Assembly: GCF_030272615.1 (NCBI RefSeq)
Contig: NC_081415.1
Location: forward strand, 625,643,740-625,707,739
Length of the DNA stretch: 64,000 bases
Origin: Cryptomeria japonica
Lineage: Eukaryota; Streptophyta; Pinopsida; Cupressales; Cupressaceae
Direction: 5' to 3'
The notes under the pieces were generated by a model, which saw nothing but the letters and a program-made list of their open reading frames with translations, was not told where the DNA came from and searched no databases. The position numbers and the translations under genes are program-made. Shown here one piece after another: positions 1-12,261 of this stretch. Within the stretch, counting starts at the first letter, position 1; each line of letters starts with the position of its first letter.

Positions 1-1064
1 CATAACACACAACACCAATATTTTTGATGTGGAAAACTTGGTTAAGGGAAAAACCATGGTGGGAAACCCTACTCACAGTCAAATAATACTTTTGCAATAG
101 TATGTGAAATATTACAATAGGGATTGCACTTGCAATTAGGTAAACCTCCTAGAGCGCACTTCTCAACACAAAAGGGAAGTCTCACTAACTTACACAAACA
201 TCAGACTACAATCCAAAGGAAATAAACTATGGAAATAGTATCTCCTAATGCTTGATAGGGTTTTGTTTAAGCACAGATGTCTACCTTGCAATACCAAACT
301 CTCCTCAAACCTTCGTTGAATGATATAACCTTCTTCACACATAAACCACTCTCTAATAATGCAGACATAACCATACCATACAAATTACATGAATATATCA
401 CCTATATATACATATCATCAACCTTGATAACAAGGTCAGCTAGACCCTAAACCCATAACCCATAATTACATAAATTACATCACACAATACCACTGGACCA
501 TTATTATGATTTACATTACATATCATGGACCTAATTCAAATTCCCAAATAATTATATCCATTGGAAATTCCGCCAAGACCAAATGCAACACATTATGCCA
601 ACCGATAGAAAGCCTCAATGTTAATAACACAGAATAACCAACCGGATCCAAATAGGATCACCAAATTATCACGCCAGCCAATGTGAAGCCACCAAACAAT
701 TAGGACATGATCAAGAACACCTTTAGCATGTTATGAACCATTTCTAGAAGGTGGACCAAAACCAATTAACAATTTCATCAAATATCACCAACCGATACTG
801 TCATCCGAGACCAAGAATATCAACCGAAAAACTAGAACATTAACGATAGCTTCCGAAGCACCAAATCAGGAACAATCTAAGTATGACAAGAATATAATCA
901 TATTGAATAACCATCCAAAACCAAATCCAACAATATGATCATACCAGATTAGAATCTCTGATAACCTCAGCCAAAACAATGTCAAACCGGAATAGATCAT
1001 TAACCAATGGGAATAGTGTTGACATCAATAACAACACATAATCAATTCCTACATAATTCCAACA
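1..1064 (-). mobile_element. Partial LTR of the SIRE-like copia A family
   Basis: This stretch aligns by eye along its whole length with the LTRs at 10846-12039 and 23357-24392: the same order of blocks, including the GGGAAACCCTAC block near 60 and the tRNA-like block AACCTTGATAACAAGGTC near 420. About 140 bp of the LTR lie before the window. It ends in CCAACA at 1064, the outer edge expected for a minus-strand element. The sequence after it (CTTACATCC) lacks the reverse-complement polypurine tract (ATCTCCCCC) that follows the 3' LTR of copia A. It is therefore either a solo LTR or the 5' LTR of a minus-strand copy lying to the left; the window cannot decide. A TATATATA-like box lies at about 410-419. 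Confidence 0.85.
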
Positions 1065-2964
1065 CTTACATCCCTCCATCCACTATCCATATGATCCCTA
1101 CCTCATAATCCAATTACCCTACATCATAAATAGAGACCAGTAAAGGCACACATATTTGAGAAGCTTCCAACCATCTACCTATATCAACCCATCCAAAAGA
1201 CCTCCATATCATTCCTATTCATCCATGAACCCCATTCCCTTTGGAAGCAATTTGTATGCCAAGCATAAAATCTATAAGTCCAAAAATCCATATCCATCAA
1301 GAGATCAACATGTCCCATCTAAAAGACATGTAAAAGCAAAGAAAAATTTGATCCAAAAGTTAAAAATAATATCCAAAAGACTACAAAGGTCCACTGTGAG
1401 AAAATAAAAATAAAAAACTATGTGGATTTCTAAATTACTCATAGAAGCAATGTGTTCCAAAGAACTGACAAGAAAAGAAAAATCAAAATCAATGTGGATT
1501 CCCATAAAAGCATTGCATCCCAAAGAAAAATCAAAATTGGAATCTAGGTGGGCTATTCCAAAAGCTTCCCTCAATCATCCATCTACACATCTCCTCCTTT
1601 CCAAATCTATTCTTCCATCATTTCCTTCATCCATTTTGGGTCCTTATGTCCTGAATTCCACATTCACCCCTCTATCAAAATCTCAAAATCCAAGATCCAC
1701 TTTTCCTCCATCACTCCACTACCTCTCAAGGTGTGTGCCAATGTTCATCTTAAAGGCATTGCCACCTATCCGTGTGCAAATCTTCCAACATCCTATCTAT
1801 TATCCAAAACCTATTTTTCATCCTTACATCCCTCCCTTTCAATCCTTTGCATAAATACTTCATCTATGAAATAGGCATTTGTGTCATTTTGTCACACGCT
1901 CTCTCACGTTCAATCTTATATTCAGTCCATTTCCTAGATATATATTCATGAAATGATTTAGAATTTGAGTTCATTCCTTTTTAACATTATCTTTTGGTTG
2001 GGATGTGTACTCAATCCAGAAAGAGAATAATTTATTGTATCTTGATACCAACATCTTTTGATTACTATATCTCACACACTTAATTAATAGTTCTAAGTCA
2101 TTGTGATTTCTTAGGTGAGAAGTGACGAGTAAAAAATCTAAATCCTCCTTCAGTGCAACTATAATTCTCTAACCCTTTTAATCTTCATTACTTACTACCC
2201 AATGCAAGAAAAAAAATAAAAGATGCTTAATGATGTATCAAAAGATCAAAACAAGAGCACAAGCAAGAAAATAAAATCGAGGAAAGAAAAGAAAAAATGC
2301 AATGCAATGAAATATCAAAATGCTTGGCTTTGGGAACATGCAAGTAAGTCTATCAGGGCTATGGATGCCTGGCTATCAATGGAGTAATATTCATGAGTTT
2401 GTACATTAATAACCTCATTAGGGCTATGGACACTCATTGGCAACAAGGCTCTATCTAGGATGCTTTTGAAGTCAGGATAACTCACATAGCTAGTAACACC
2501 ATATTCTAAAGATGACAATGATCATATGAATTGGAATGAATGCATTTGCACAGACATGGGTAATCAAAGACTGGGTACCTTGATCCATCTTGTGATTCTT
2601 CTTCCCTTTTAAGTATGCTTCGTACTCACTATATTTGTTCAATTGAATTTGCTAGAGATTCTAAGTGTGGGTTGGGTCTCTATCTTTGAAATGTTTAGGA
2701 ACACTTATTCAGCCAACGCTAGATGTTGTGACAATCTCACATATCACTCTTTTGCAAATGGATGCCTCTATACTTGGGGGAAAGTTTCATCCAGTCAATC
2801 CTTCTTACCACATCTCCCATTATCCCTCATCCATAATCCATCACCCTATCTACATCCATCTCGTTTTTCCATATTTGATCTTGACAAAGATAAGGATCTT
2901 CATAACCATCAGGCATCTTATTTGCTTCACCTTATCCATACCCTCTAGATTACATATTCCTTAT
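1065..2964. other. Unassigned AT-rich DNA, no gene supported
   Basis: This 1.9 kb separates the LTR fragment from the chromovirus. The first 800 bp are rich in C and T on the plus strand with many CATCC and TTCC words, which opens several frames (for example 1420-1854) whose products are low-complexity Ser/Pro/His/Lys text with no domain I recognise. A block around 1420-1545 repeats loosely (TGTGGATT, CAAAGAA, AAATCAAAA words). A TATA-like GCATAAATACT sits near 1846. From 1860 to 2640 it is plain AT-rich sequence. I see no splice-consistent gene, RNA gene or terminal repeats. It may be the remains of an old element or true intergenic DNA. Confidence 0.5.
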
Positions 2965-2969
2965 CATAT
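2965..2969. repeat. Target-site duplication, left copy (chromovirus)
   Basis: CATAT directly precedes the LTR start at 2970 and recurs at 10838-10842 directly after the right LTR, as expected of a 5-bp integrase duplication. Confidence 0.85.
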
Positions 2970-4554
2970 TTGTGTAGGAGCACTCTTCAAAGGGCTCCCA
3001 CCATTTTCTTTTGTTGTGTTCTTGCTTCTTTATGAAGCCATTGTATATAAAATAAGGGCCATGTGCTCATTGGTCCTAGTTAGGGTCCTAGTTGAGGTCC
3101 TAGGGTCATAAGTCAAAGTTGAGTTTTCTTGAAAATAGAGGGTATGTGTGCCTTTGTGGTGTTTAGGGTCCTTCTTAGCATGGAGGTGTCCTTAGGAGAG
3201 CCCAATGTGGGCCTAGGAGTCAAGAAAAGCAACATTGAGAAAGTTGCTCAAAAGTTGCATGACAACTTTTTAAAGTTGTCAAGCAACTTTTCCACCTAGT
3301 GGTCCAAATCTTGAATATAGCATGGAAAACCCTAATATGGGCACAAAGATCAAGGAAAGGGTAGTATAAGTAGTTGAAAACCCTAAGAGAAGGGGTTGGA
3401 TGCCAGTTGTTGTATGACCCACGAAAAGTGACTTGACTGTGACTGCAATTTTGTTGCCAGTCGACACAAATGGAGTACGACAAGATCATTAATGGATTGA
3501 TTTTCAAGTAAAAATATGTTGAGTGTCTTGTATGGTGTATTTAATTTCATTGTAAGCATTTAAAATAGGTTTTGTTTTGCAGGTTGTGTGAGTTTGTAAA
3601 TAGTTTGTAAACTTGCTTCTCATTGTCCAGTTTTGGACTGGTTTGAGTCAATGGGTTCATAACTCCATTCCTCATTGTGGAAACACCATGAAACCATGGG
3701 AAATGAGAGTCTAGACCCTGTACAATAATTCAAAGAAATAAAGTCCCTTGAAGATATAGGGAGGCCATCTAAAGACCCACTCCTAGGCGAGACTGGACAG
3801 TGCCTGGCTAGGAAGGGTTAAGTTGCAGAGGTCTTGGAGAGCAAGGAAGGACAGAGGAGGAGGCACCCTTTGGAGGAGTGGTAGAGGGGTGAGTGTAGTA
3901 CCATTTGTGTGAAGGAGGAGATTTTACCAATCCAAACAAGGTGGAAAGAACATCAAACCTACACTGTGACCTTGGCAGGCTTAAAAACCCTCTTAAAAAC
4001 GCTTAAAAACCTTAAAATCCACTAAGGGCAGTGTATGGACACTTGGAGGCCCAAAAATAGAAAAATCCTTGAGCCCTTTCCAAATGAATAGCAGGTCTTT
4101 TGGGAAGTTTCACAAGCATATGCATCATTTTCAAGAGGGAGCCCTAAAAGTCCGGGTAGGAGGCCTAATTGGGCACAATCCTTGTAGCCCTATTTTGTAG
4201 GTAAAAGCCAAAATAGTGAAATTGGTAAGGTCATAGAAGTTGAAAACCTCTTGGGGGAACTTGAATGCATCAATAACCATGTCCAAGACCTATCCTATCC
4301 TTGCTAGGACCTAAGAAGGTGTGGAACAAGCCAAACCCTTACTAGCCTAAGTAAGGGTTCTTTGAGTCTCATGAGTAGGTGAGACCTTAGGAGTGAAAAT
4401 TCAAATTGTTGGTGGGTGGATTGGGCAAGGTCAAGGGATTACACAAGTAGAGGAATTCCTAGAGACCCTAGGGTGTGGTTAGAACACCTGGTGATCCAAG
4501 GAAAGGATCCAAGAGCATAGACTAGGCTAGTCTATCCCAAACCCCATCCCAACA
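2970..4554 (+). repeat. Chromovirus 5' LTR
   Basis: 1585 bp, matching 9253-10837 base for base apart from scattered substitutions. It ends CCCCATCCCAACA. A TATATAAAATAA box at 3044-3055 lies only about 75 bp from the LTR start, so if it is the real promoter U3 is unusually short; AGTATAAGTAG near 3361 is an alternative. Confidence 0.93.
3044..3055 (+). promoter_or_regulatory. Candidate TATA box of the chromovirus 5' LTR
   Basis: TATATAAAATAA. The right LTR has CATATAAAATAA at the same place (9328-9339), one substitution different. Its position close to the LTR start is odd for a 1.6-kb LTR. Confidence 0.45.
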
Positions 4555-4557
4555 GAT

Positions 4558-4569
4558 TGGTATCAGAGC
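4558..4569 (+). promoter_or_regulatory. Primer-binding site, initiator Met tRNA
   Basis: TGGTATCAGAGC, three bases after the LTR end, is the classic complement of the 3' end of plant initiator tRNA-Met and primes minus-strand cDNA synthesis. Confidence 0.93.
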
Positions 4570-4594
4570 AAGTTAAAGATTTGGTGGACTGTTC

Positions 4595-7500
4595 ATGTCT
4601 CTATATACTGGTGAATCAGTAGGGGAGAGCAAAATGGTCACTAATACAGAGCTGGCTAGGGAGGTAGAAAAGCAGAAGGAGAAGAATAGACTCCTTGAAG
4701 AAGCTATGAGCGAGATAAGGGATAAGTTGCAAGAAGTGGTGGATCAGAGGACAAATGGACCTTGGGGTGAAGACACCAAGGATAAAGGAAAGAAAACCAT
4801 TGACATAGATGACATTATACCAGAAATAGATCCCTTGTTCAATGATGAACATTTTGTAAAGGCTATTAAGGCTTTGAACACCAAAGCTTTTGAAGGATTG
4901 CCACATTTAAGTGGAAGGATGGACATTGATACTATCATGGAATGGATTGAGGGTATGGAGAACCACTTTGAGTGTGAAGGAGTGAAAGAGGCTCAAAAGG
5001 TTAAGGTTGCCAAACCAAGATTAAGGGGAGCAGCTTTGACATGGTGGAAGTAGCTACAAGAAGAGAGAGTTAGCATGGGGAAGCTACCTATTGCTAATTG
5101 GAAGGCCATGGTGAGTAAGATCAAGGAGAACTACTTACCAGAGGATTATGAAGTCCAAATTCATGAGAAGAGATAGGGATTGAAGCAAAAAGACCTTGAT
5201 GTGATCTCCTACACCGAAGAATTTCAAAAGCTTTGTCTTAGATCCAAAGTCCAAGAAGCTGAATCTATCAAGGTGGCTAGGTATCTAAGTGGCCTAAAGT
5301 GGAACATTCAAGAGGAGATAAGCCTATGGACTCCTACCACTATCCAAAAATGTCATCAGCTTGCTACCAAGGTGGAAGAGAGGAACAAAAGGAAAGGAGA
5401 CTCTAATAGCAGGGGTAGAGGTAGAGGTAGAGAACAAATGAATCACCAAGGTGGTTACCAAAGCAAGGCAAATGAGCAGAGGAACCAAGGAGAAGCCAAG
5501 TTGACTAAACATGGCAATGAAACCAATCTTAGAGGAGGCCATTCTAGAGGAAGAGGTGCACAGGGTGGTCCAAGTAGGGGTAGAGGTACCGGCAAGGGTA
5601 ACTCCTACTTTGCAACTATGAAATATTACAACTGTGGACAATTGGGACACCTGGCCTATAGATGCCCTAGCAAGCCTACATCTTCAAACAGTGGAAAGAG
5701 GGTTGCTTATGCACATGAAGACACATCAAGCAACAAGACACCTAAGGTGGATCATATTGAATTAGAGATTGGAGAAAACTTGATGTTCAATAGGGTCTTG
5801 ATAAGACAGCCAGTTAAGAATGAACCTAAGCATAGGAGAGCATTATTTAGGGTGAGATGTAAGATCCTTGGTAAAGTTTGCAAGGTGATAGTTGATTTAG
5901 AGTCAATTGAAAACATAATATCAGAGGAGGCAACCAAGAAGTTGAAACTCACAAGGATACCCCACACTAACCCTTACAAGGTGACATGGTTGAATCAAGA
6001 GCAGAGTGTGCTAGTCAATGAACAGATTTGGGTAGAGTTTTCTATTGGAGGATACAAGGATAATATCCTTTGTGATGTGTTACCCATGGATGCTTGTCAC
6101 CTATTACTAGGTAGACCCTGGAAATTTGATAGGAAGGTGATCTATGATGGAGAGGAGAACTCCATTTCCTTCAAGAAGGACAACAAAACCTTTAAGATTC
6201 AGTCTTTGACAGAGAATGAAGAGGGAACCTCAAGAACACCTAGTGTCTTATTGGCTACCAGTAAAGAGTTCTTACACTTGCTACATGAGGAGGAAATAGT
6301 GAGGTGTGCCATCTTTGTGAAGCCAAAGGAGGAGGAAGACAAGTTGCAGGCAGAGGTACCCAAGGAGGTGAAGCAAATGTTGCAAGAGTATAAGGACATA
6401 GTGAGTGATGGAGCACCTGCAACACTCCCACCAAGAAGGTCTATAAGCCATCAAATAGACTTTTTTCTTGGTGCATCCCTACCTAATAAAGCTGCATATA
6501 AGCTCACACCTGACCAAAACAAGGAGGTGGCAAGGCAAGTGCAGGAGTTGTTGGAACAAGGACTAATCAAGAAGTGCATTAGTCCATGTGCAGTCCTGGT
6601 AGTGCTAGCATCAAAGAAGGGAGGCAAGTGGAGACTTTGCACTGAGTTAAGGGGAATCAATAGGATCACCATAAGGTATAGGTTTCCTATTCCTAGAATA
6701 GAGGATTTGATGGACTGTTTAGGAGGTGCTATGTATTTTACCAAGTTGGACCTTAAAAGTGGTTATCACCAGATTAGAATTAAGGAGGGTGATGAGTGGA
6801 AGACTGCTTTCAAGACCACAGAAGGGTTGTATGAATGGCTTGTGATGCCATTTGGACTCACCAATTCCCCAAGCACCTTCATGAGGTTGATGAATGAGGT
6901 GTTGAAAGACTTCACAGGCAGGTTTGTGGTGGTTTACCTAGATGACATTCTCATCTATAGCAGAACCAAAGAGGAGCACTTCGAGCATTTGAGGTTAGTC
7001 TTAGAGAGGTTGCATGAGGAGAAGTTATCAATAAACCTAGAGAAGTGTGACTTCTTGAAGCAAGAGCTAGTCTACTTGGGATTTGTGGTGTCTAAGGGAA
7101 CCTTGAAGATGGATCCAAGCAAAGTGGAGGCAATCTTGAATTGTCCTGCACCTAGAACAGGGACTGAAGTTAGGAGTTTCCATGGTTTAGCTCAATTCTA
7201 TAGGAAGTTTGTGAGGAACTTCAGTGGCATATGTGCACCAATCCTTGACATCATAAAAGGAGGCCTTAAAACTAAGTTTAAATGGATTGAGCAGGCTGAC
7301 AAAGCATTTCAATTATTGAAGCAAGAAGTAGCCACAAAACCTATCCTACTCCTACCTACTTTTGACAAGCTGTTCACATTGGAGTGTGATGCAAGTGGAA
7401 TTATAGTAGGGGGTGTATTGAGTCAAGAGGGAAGACCTGTGGCATTTTTTAGTGAGAAGCTCAATGAAATAAAGAAGAAGTACTCAGCCTATGACCTGGA

Positions 7501-9232
7501 GTTGTATGCATTAGTTCCTTCTCTCAAAAAATGGAGGCATTACCTTCTCCCAAAGGAATTTGTGGTGTTCACAGACAACCAGGCTTTGAGTTACATTAAC
7601 ACTCAAGAGAAGCTTAGAAATAGACATTTGAAATGGATGGAATACATCCAATCCTTCACCTTCACCATCAAGCATAAGAAGGGGCAACTCAACAAGGTGG
7701 TAGATGCTTTAAGAAGGAAGATGTTGACAGTTCAAGAGTTACAGTTGTAGAGCATAGGAATAGAAGGTTTCAAGGACCTCTATGAAGAAGATGAAGACTT
7801 CTCATTAGCTTACAAGGTTTTCAAGGAGTTTGAGAACCATTTCCATGGTGAGTATGCAGATTACACTCTCCAAAATGGTCTCTTGTTCAAAGGTAATTAG
7901 TTGTGTGTGCCAAGGGGATCCATGAGAGAAAACCTCATCTAAGAAAAACACAATGGTAGTTTAAGTGGACGCTTTGGGGTCAACAAAACCTTGGATCTAG
8001 TATAGAGGTACTATCATTGGCCCAAGTTGCCAAGAGATGTGAAAAGGTATGTGGAGCAATGTGGTGTATGCTAAAGAGAAAAAGGAGGATCAAGTAATGC
8101 AAGTCTCTATCAACCATTACCGGTCCCTAATGGGCCTTGGGAATGTATAAGCATGGACTTTGTTGTAGGACTCCCCAAGCCAAAGACAGGTGTGGATAGC
8201 ATCTATGTGGTAGTAGATAGATTTTCCAAAATGAGCCATTTCATTCCATGTAGGACTACACATGATGCTAGCTATATTGCACATCTTTTCTTTAAGGAGA
8301 TTTTGAGGATTCATGGAATCCCATTAAGCATTATTTCAAATAGAGACAACAAGTTCATGGGCCATTTTTGGAAAACATTATGGAGGAGACTTGGAACTAA
8401 TCTCTCATTTAGCTCAGCTTACCATCCACAAACTGATGGTCAAACTGAAGTCATTAATAGGGTGTTAGGCAACTTGTTGAGTAGTTTAACTAAGGAGTAT
8501 GGGTAGAGATGGGATCTAATTATCCCTCAAGTAGAGTATGCATATAATGCCAGTGTAAATAGGACCACTAGAAGAAGTCCTTTTGAGGTTGTCTATGGTA
8601 GACATCCAAGGGGAGTGTGTGAACTCAGGGAACTTGGTTCCATGGAGATGAAGAGTGGCCAAGTAGAGGACTTCACTCAAACCATCAAAGAAATCCAAGA
8701 GCAGGTTAAGTAAGCCATCCTTGAATCCACTCACAAACTAAAAGCCAAAATGGATGAGAAAAGGAGAGAGGTTCAATTCAAGGTGGGTGACTATGTGATG
8801 GTCCATCTAAGCAAAGATAGAATGCAAAGTGGTAAGCCTACCAAACTGCAAATGAAGAGAGTAGGACCTTGTAAAATTCTATCAAAATATGGTGAGAATG
8901 CCTACAAGGTTGATCTTCCTTCAGACTTAGCCATTTCACCAGTCTTCAATGTTGCTGATCTGATAATGTATAAGGGAGAGATAGCAGGGCAGATTGAGAA
9001 CCAAGCCAAGGTACTACAAGACTTGGATGTGAATGCCTTACCTCAAGTGAAGAAGCCTATAGCAAAAGAGATCTTGGAGTCAAGGGTCAAGAAGTCTACT
9101 AGACACTAGGTCTACATGGAGCACTTGGTAAAGTGGGCAGATCAACTTGTGTCTGAAGCTACTTGGGTGGAAGAAAGCAAGTTCAAGAAGCTAGGCATTG
9201 ATTCGGATCTTCTCACTCCACTAATTATTTAG
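4595..9232 (+). pseudogene. Chromovirus gag-pol with ten in-frame stops
   Basis: One reading frame runs from the ATG at 4595 to a TAG at 9230-9232 (about 1545 codons) with no frameshift. Gag lies at about 4600-5400, an Arg/Gly-rich RGRG linker at 5400-5610, then a CCHC knuckle whose first Cys is Tyr (YNCGQLGHLAYRC, about 5630). Protease (about 5890) shows DLES where DSG is expected. RT keeps YLDD (about 6937-6948) and LDLKSGYHQIRI; RNase H keeps ECDAS, DLE and TDN. Integrase spans about 7850-8700; its second zinc His is Arg, its first Asp (MDF) and Glu (DGQTE) are present, but the second acid is Asn (SNRDN). A chromodomain (EHLVKW, EATWVEE) follows at about 9115-9190. Premature stops: TAG at 5051, 5174, 7748, 7898, 8003, 8504, 9107; TAA at 7940, 8072, 8711. 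No TGA occurs. Confidence 0.93.
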
Positions 9233-9240
9233 TTTATTGT

Positions 9241-9252
9241 AGAGGGGGAGTA
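9241..9252 (+). promoter_or_regulatory. Polypurine tract of the chromovirus
   Basis: AGAGGGGGAGTA directly abuts the 3' LTR start at 9253; it would prime plus-strand cDNA synthesis. Confidence 0.85.
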
Positions 9253-10837
9253 TGGTGTAGGAGAACCCTTCAAAGGGCTCCCACCATTTTCTTTTGTTGT
9301 GTTCTTGCTTCTTTATGAAGCCATTGCATATAAAATAAGGGCCATGTGCTCATTGGTCCTAGTTAGGGTCCTAGTTGAGGTCCTAGGGTCATAAGTCAAA
9401 GTTGAGTTTTCTTGAAAATAGGGGTTATGTGTGCCTTTGTGGTGTTTAGGGTCCTTCTTAGCATGGAGGTGTCCTTAGGAGAGCCCAATGTGGTCCTAGG
9501 AGTCAAGAAAAGCAACATTGAGAAAGTTGCTCAAAAGTTGCATGACAACTTTTTAAAGTTGTCGAGCAACTTTTCCACCTAGTTGTCCAAATCTTGAATA
9601 TAGCATGGAAAACCCTAATATGGGCACATAGACTAAGGAAAGGGTAGTATAAGTAGTTGCAAACCCTAAGAGAAGGGGTTGGATGTTAGTTGTTGTACGA
9701 CCCAAGAAAAGTGACTTGACTGTGACTGCAATTTTGTTGCCAGTTGGTACAAATGGAGTAGGACAAGATCATTAATGGATTGATTTTTGAGTAAAAATAT
9801 GTTGAGTGTCTTATATGGTGTATTTAATTTCATTGTGAGTATTTATAATAGGTGTTTTTTTGTAGGTTGTGTGAGTTTGTAAGTAGTTTGTAAACTTGCT
9901 TCTCACTGTCCAGTTTTATACTAGTTTGAGTCAATGGGTTCATAACTCCATTCCCCATTGTGGAAACACCATGAAACCATGGGGAATGAGAGTGAAGACC
10001 CTGTACAATAATTCAAAGCAAGTAGGGCCATTGAAGATATAGGGAGGCCATCTAAAGACCCACTCCTAGGTGAGACTGGACAGTGCTTGGCTAGGAAGGG
10101 TTAAGTTGCAGAGGTCTTGGAGAGCAAGGAAGGACAGAGGAGGAGGAACCCTTTGGATGAGTGGTAGAGGGGTGATTGGAGTACCATTGGTGTGAAGGAG
10201 GAGCTTCAACCAATCCAAAAAGGGTGGCAAGAACATAAAACCTATACTGTGACCCTGGCAGGCTTAAAAACCCTCTTAAAAACCCTTAAAAACCTTAAAA
10301 TCCACTAAGGGCAGTGTACAGACACTTGGAGGCGCAAAACTAGAAAAATCCTTGAACCCTTTCCAAATGAATAGTAGGTCTTTTGGGAAGTTCTACAAGA
10401 ATATGCATCATTTGCAAGAGGGAGCCCTAAAAGTCCGGGTAGGAGGCCTAATTGGGCACAATCCTTTTAGCCCTATTTTGTAGGTAAAAGCCAAAATAGT
10501 GAAATCGGTAAGGTGATAGAGGTTGAAAACCTCTTGGGGGAACTTGAATGCATGGAAAACCATGTCCAAGACCTGTCCTATCCTTGCTAGGACCTAAGAA
10601 GGTGTGGAACAAGCCAAACCCTTATTAACCTAAGTAAGGGTTCTTTGAGTCTCATGAGTAGGTGAGACCTTAGGAGTGAAAATTCAAATTGTTGGTGGGT
10701 GGATTGGGCAAGGTCAGGGGATTCCACAAGCAGAGGAATTCCTAGAGACCCTAGGGTGTGGTTAGAACACCTGGTGATCCAAGGAAAGGATCCAAGAGCA
10801 TAGACTAGGCTAGTCTATCCCAAACCCCATCCCAACA
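9253..10837 (+). repeat. Chromovirus 3' LTR
   Basis: 1585 bp, the same length as the 5' LTR, from TGGTGTAGG to CCCAACA. This copy keeps the canonical TG start. Confidence 0.93.
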
Positions 10838-10842
10838 CATAT
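10838..10842. repeat. Target-site duplication, right copy (chromovirus)
   Basis: CATAT, identical to 2965-2969. Its last two bases overlap ATCCA (10841-10845), the presumed target duplication of copia A. Confidence 0.8.
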
Positions 10843-10845
10843 CCA

Positions 10846-12039
10846 TGTTAGAATCTCTAATGCTAGGATAAAACTGAGAGGGGAGGGGGAATCAATTTTC
10901 TACAAGTATAAGAAATTAATGTAGATTATAAACCATTTATCAGAGCACAATATAAAAAACACACTGAAAGTTAAATAATGAAAGTATAGAACCCACAACA
11001 ATATTTTTGATGTGGAAAACTCGGTAAAGGGAATAACCATGGTGGGAAACCCTACCCACAGTCAGATAATACTTCTCAAGCAATATGTGAAATAATTACA
11101 ATGGGGATTGCACTTGCAATCAGGCCAACCGCCTAGAGCTCACTTCTCATCACAAAAATAAGTCTCACTGACTTACATAAACATCGAACTACAATCCAGA
11201 GAAAATGAACTGTGAAAGTAGCATCTCCAAATGCTTGATACAGTTTTGATTAAGCACAAATGTCTGCCCTATAATACCAAAACCTTCACAACCTTCACTG
11301 AATGATCTAACCTTGTTCTTACATAAACATTTCTCCAATAATGCAAACATAACCATCGATATCCAAATTACATGAATATATCACCTATAAATATAGATCA
11401 TCAACCTTGATAACAAGGTCGACAAAACCCTAAACCCATAAAATATAATTACAAAAAGTACATCACATAATACCACCAGACCAATATTATGATTTACATT
11501 ACATGGCATGGACCTAATTCAAATTCCCAATCAATTATATCCATCGAAAATCACATTAAGATCAATTTCCAGCACGTATCACCAACTAGTAAAAAACCTC
11601 ACTGAATAACACAGAATAACCAACCAGATCCAAATAGGACCACCAAATCATCACACCAGCCAATGTGAATCCACCAAACAATTAGGACATGATCAAGAAT
11701 GCCTTCAACATGTTAGGAACTATTTCTATAAGCCGGACCAAAATCAGTTAACCAAATCATCAAATATAACCAACTAGTGCCAGGAAATACCAACCGGTAA
11801 TCCAAAACATAAGCGATAGCTTCCAGAATACCAAATCATGAACCAACTGAATGTGAAAAGCATTTAACCAACCTGAATAACCATCCAAAATGGAATCCAA
11901 GGATTTGATCATACTGGATCAAAATCAACCAAAACCAAGTCCAACCGGGACCAGGAACCAACTGGGAAAGAACCAAACCCAATCAGAGCTCAATGTTGGC
12001 ATCAATGACAACATAATAAATTCCAGCATATTGCCAACA
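10846..12039 (-). repeat. Copia A 3' LTR
   Basis: 1194 bp, TGTTAGAATCTCT on the left to TTGCCAACA on the right as written; on the element's strand it starts TGTTGGCAATATG and ends TTCTAACA. It matches 23357-24392 and 1-1064. The block ACCTATAAATATAG at about 11383 is the TATA-like stretch on the minus strand. Confidence 0.92.
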
Positions 12040-12053
12040 ATCTCCCCCTTTGG
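12040..12053 (-). promoter_or_regulatory. Polypurine tract of copia A
   Basis: Plus-strand ATCTCCCCCTTTGG is the complement of a CCAAAGGGGGAGAT tract abutting the 3' LTR. Similar blocks at 12108-12120 and 12179-12215 (TCTTCCCCTTTGACATC) suggest repeated tracts, and the same block precedes the 3' LTR of element L. Confidence 0.85.
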
Positions 12054-12261
12054 CATTGATGGCAACACTGAATGTGAAAAACATCCAAGTGCCAAGGAAT
12101 GCCAACAATCTCCCCAAAAAATCAAGAACCAACAAAATATCTCACCCCCTAATATTTTCTGATTTTCACATGAACACAATCTTCCCCTTTGACATCAATG
12201 GCAAAGGGTTGATGCCAAACCAAATAGCTAACTACTCCCCCTGAGTAGCAACATCATTCCA

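Larger units (their letters stand above)
2970..10837 (+). mobile_element. Complete Ty3/gypsy chromovirus, decayed by stop codons
   Basis: The element is 7868 bp: two 1585-bp LTRs in direct orientation, a tRNA-iMet primer-binding site, one gag-pol frame, a polypurine tract and a 5-bp CATAT target duplication. Domain order is Gag, CCHC knuckle, protease, RT, RNase H, integrase, chromodomain; integrase after RT marks it as Ty3/gypsy and the chromodomain marks it as a chromovirus. The right LTR starts TGGTGTAGG while the left starts TTGTGTAGG, so the left terminal TG has mutated. LTR divergence looks like a few percent by eye. It is inserted in the presumed target duplication at the left edge of copia A. 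Its frame has ten premature stops and altered protease and integrase residues, so this copy cannot move on its own. Confidence 0.95.

Noticed and set aside
1156-1874. Overlapping plus-strand open frames of 83-144 codons
   Set aside because: They come from C/T-rich low-complexity sequence, overlap each other in different frames and show no domain, start context or conservation clue.
3220-3507. Minus-strand frame in the chromovirus LTR
   Set aside because: It lies in the LTR, has no recognisable content, and is a chance opening.
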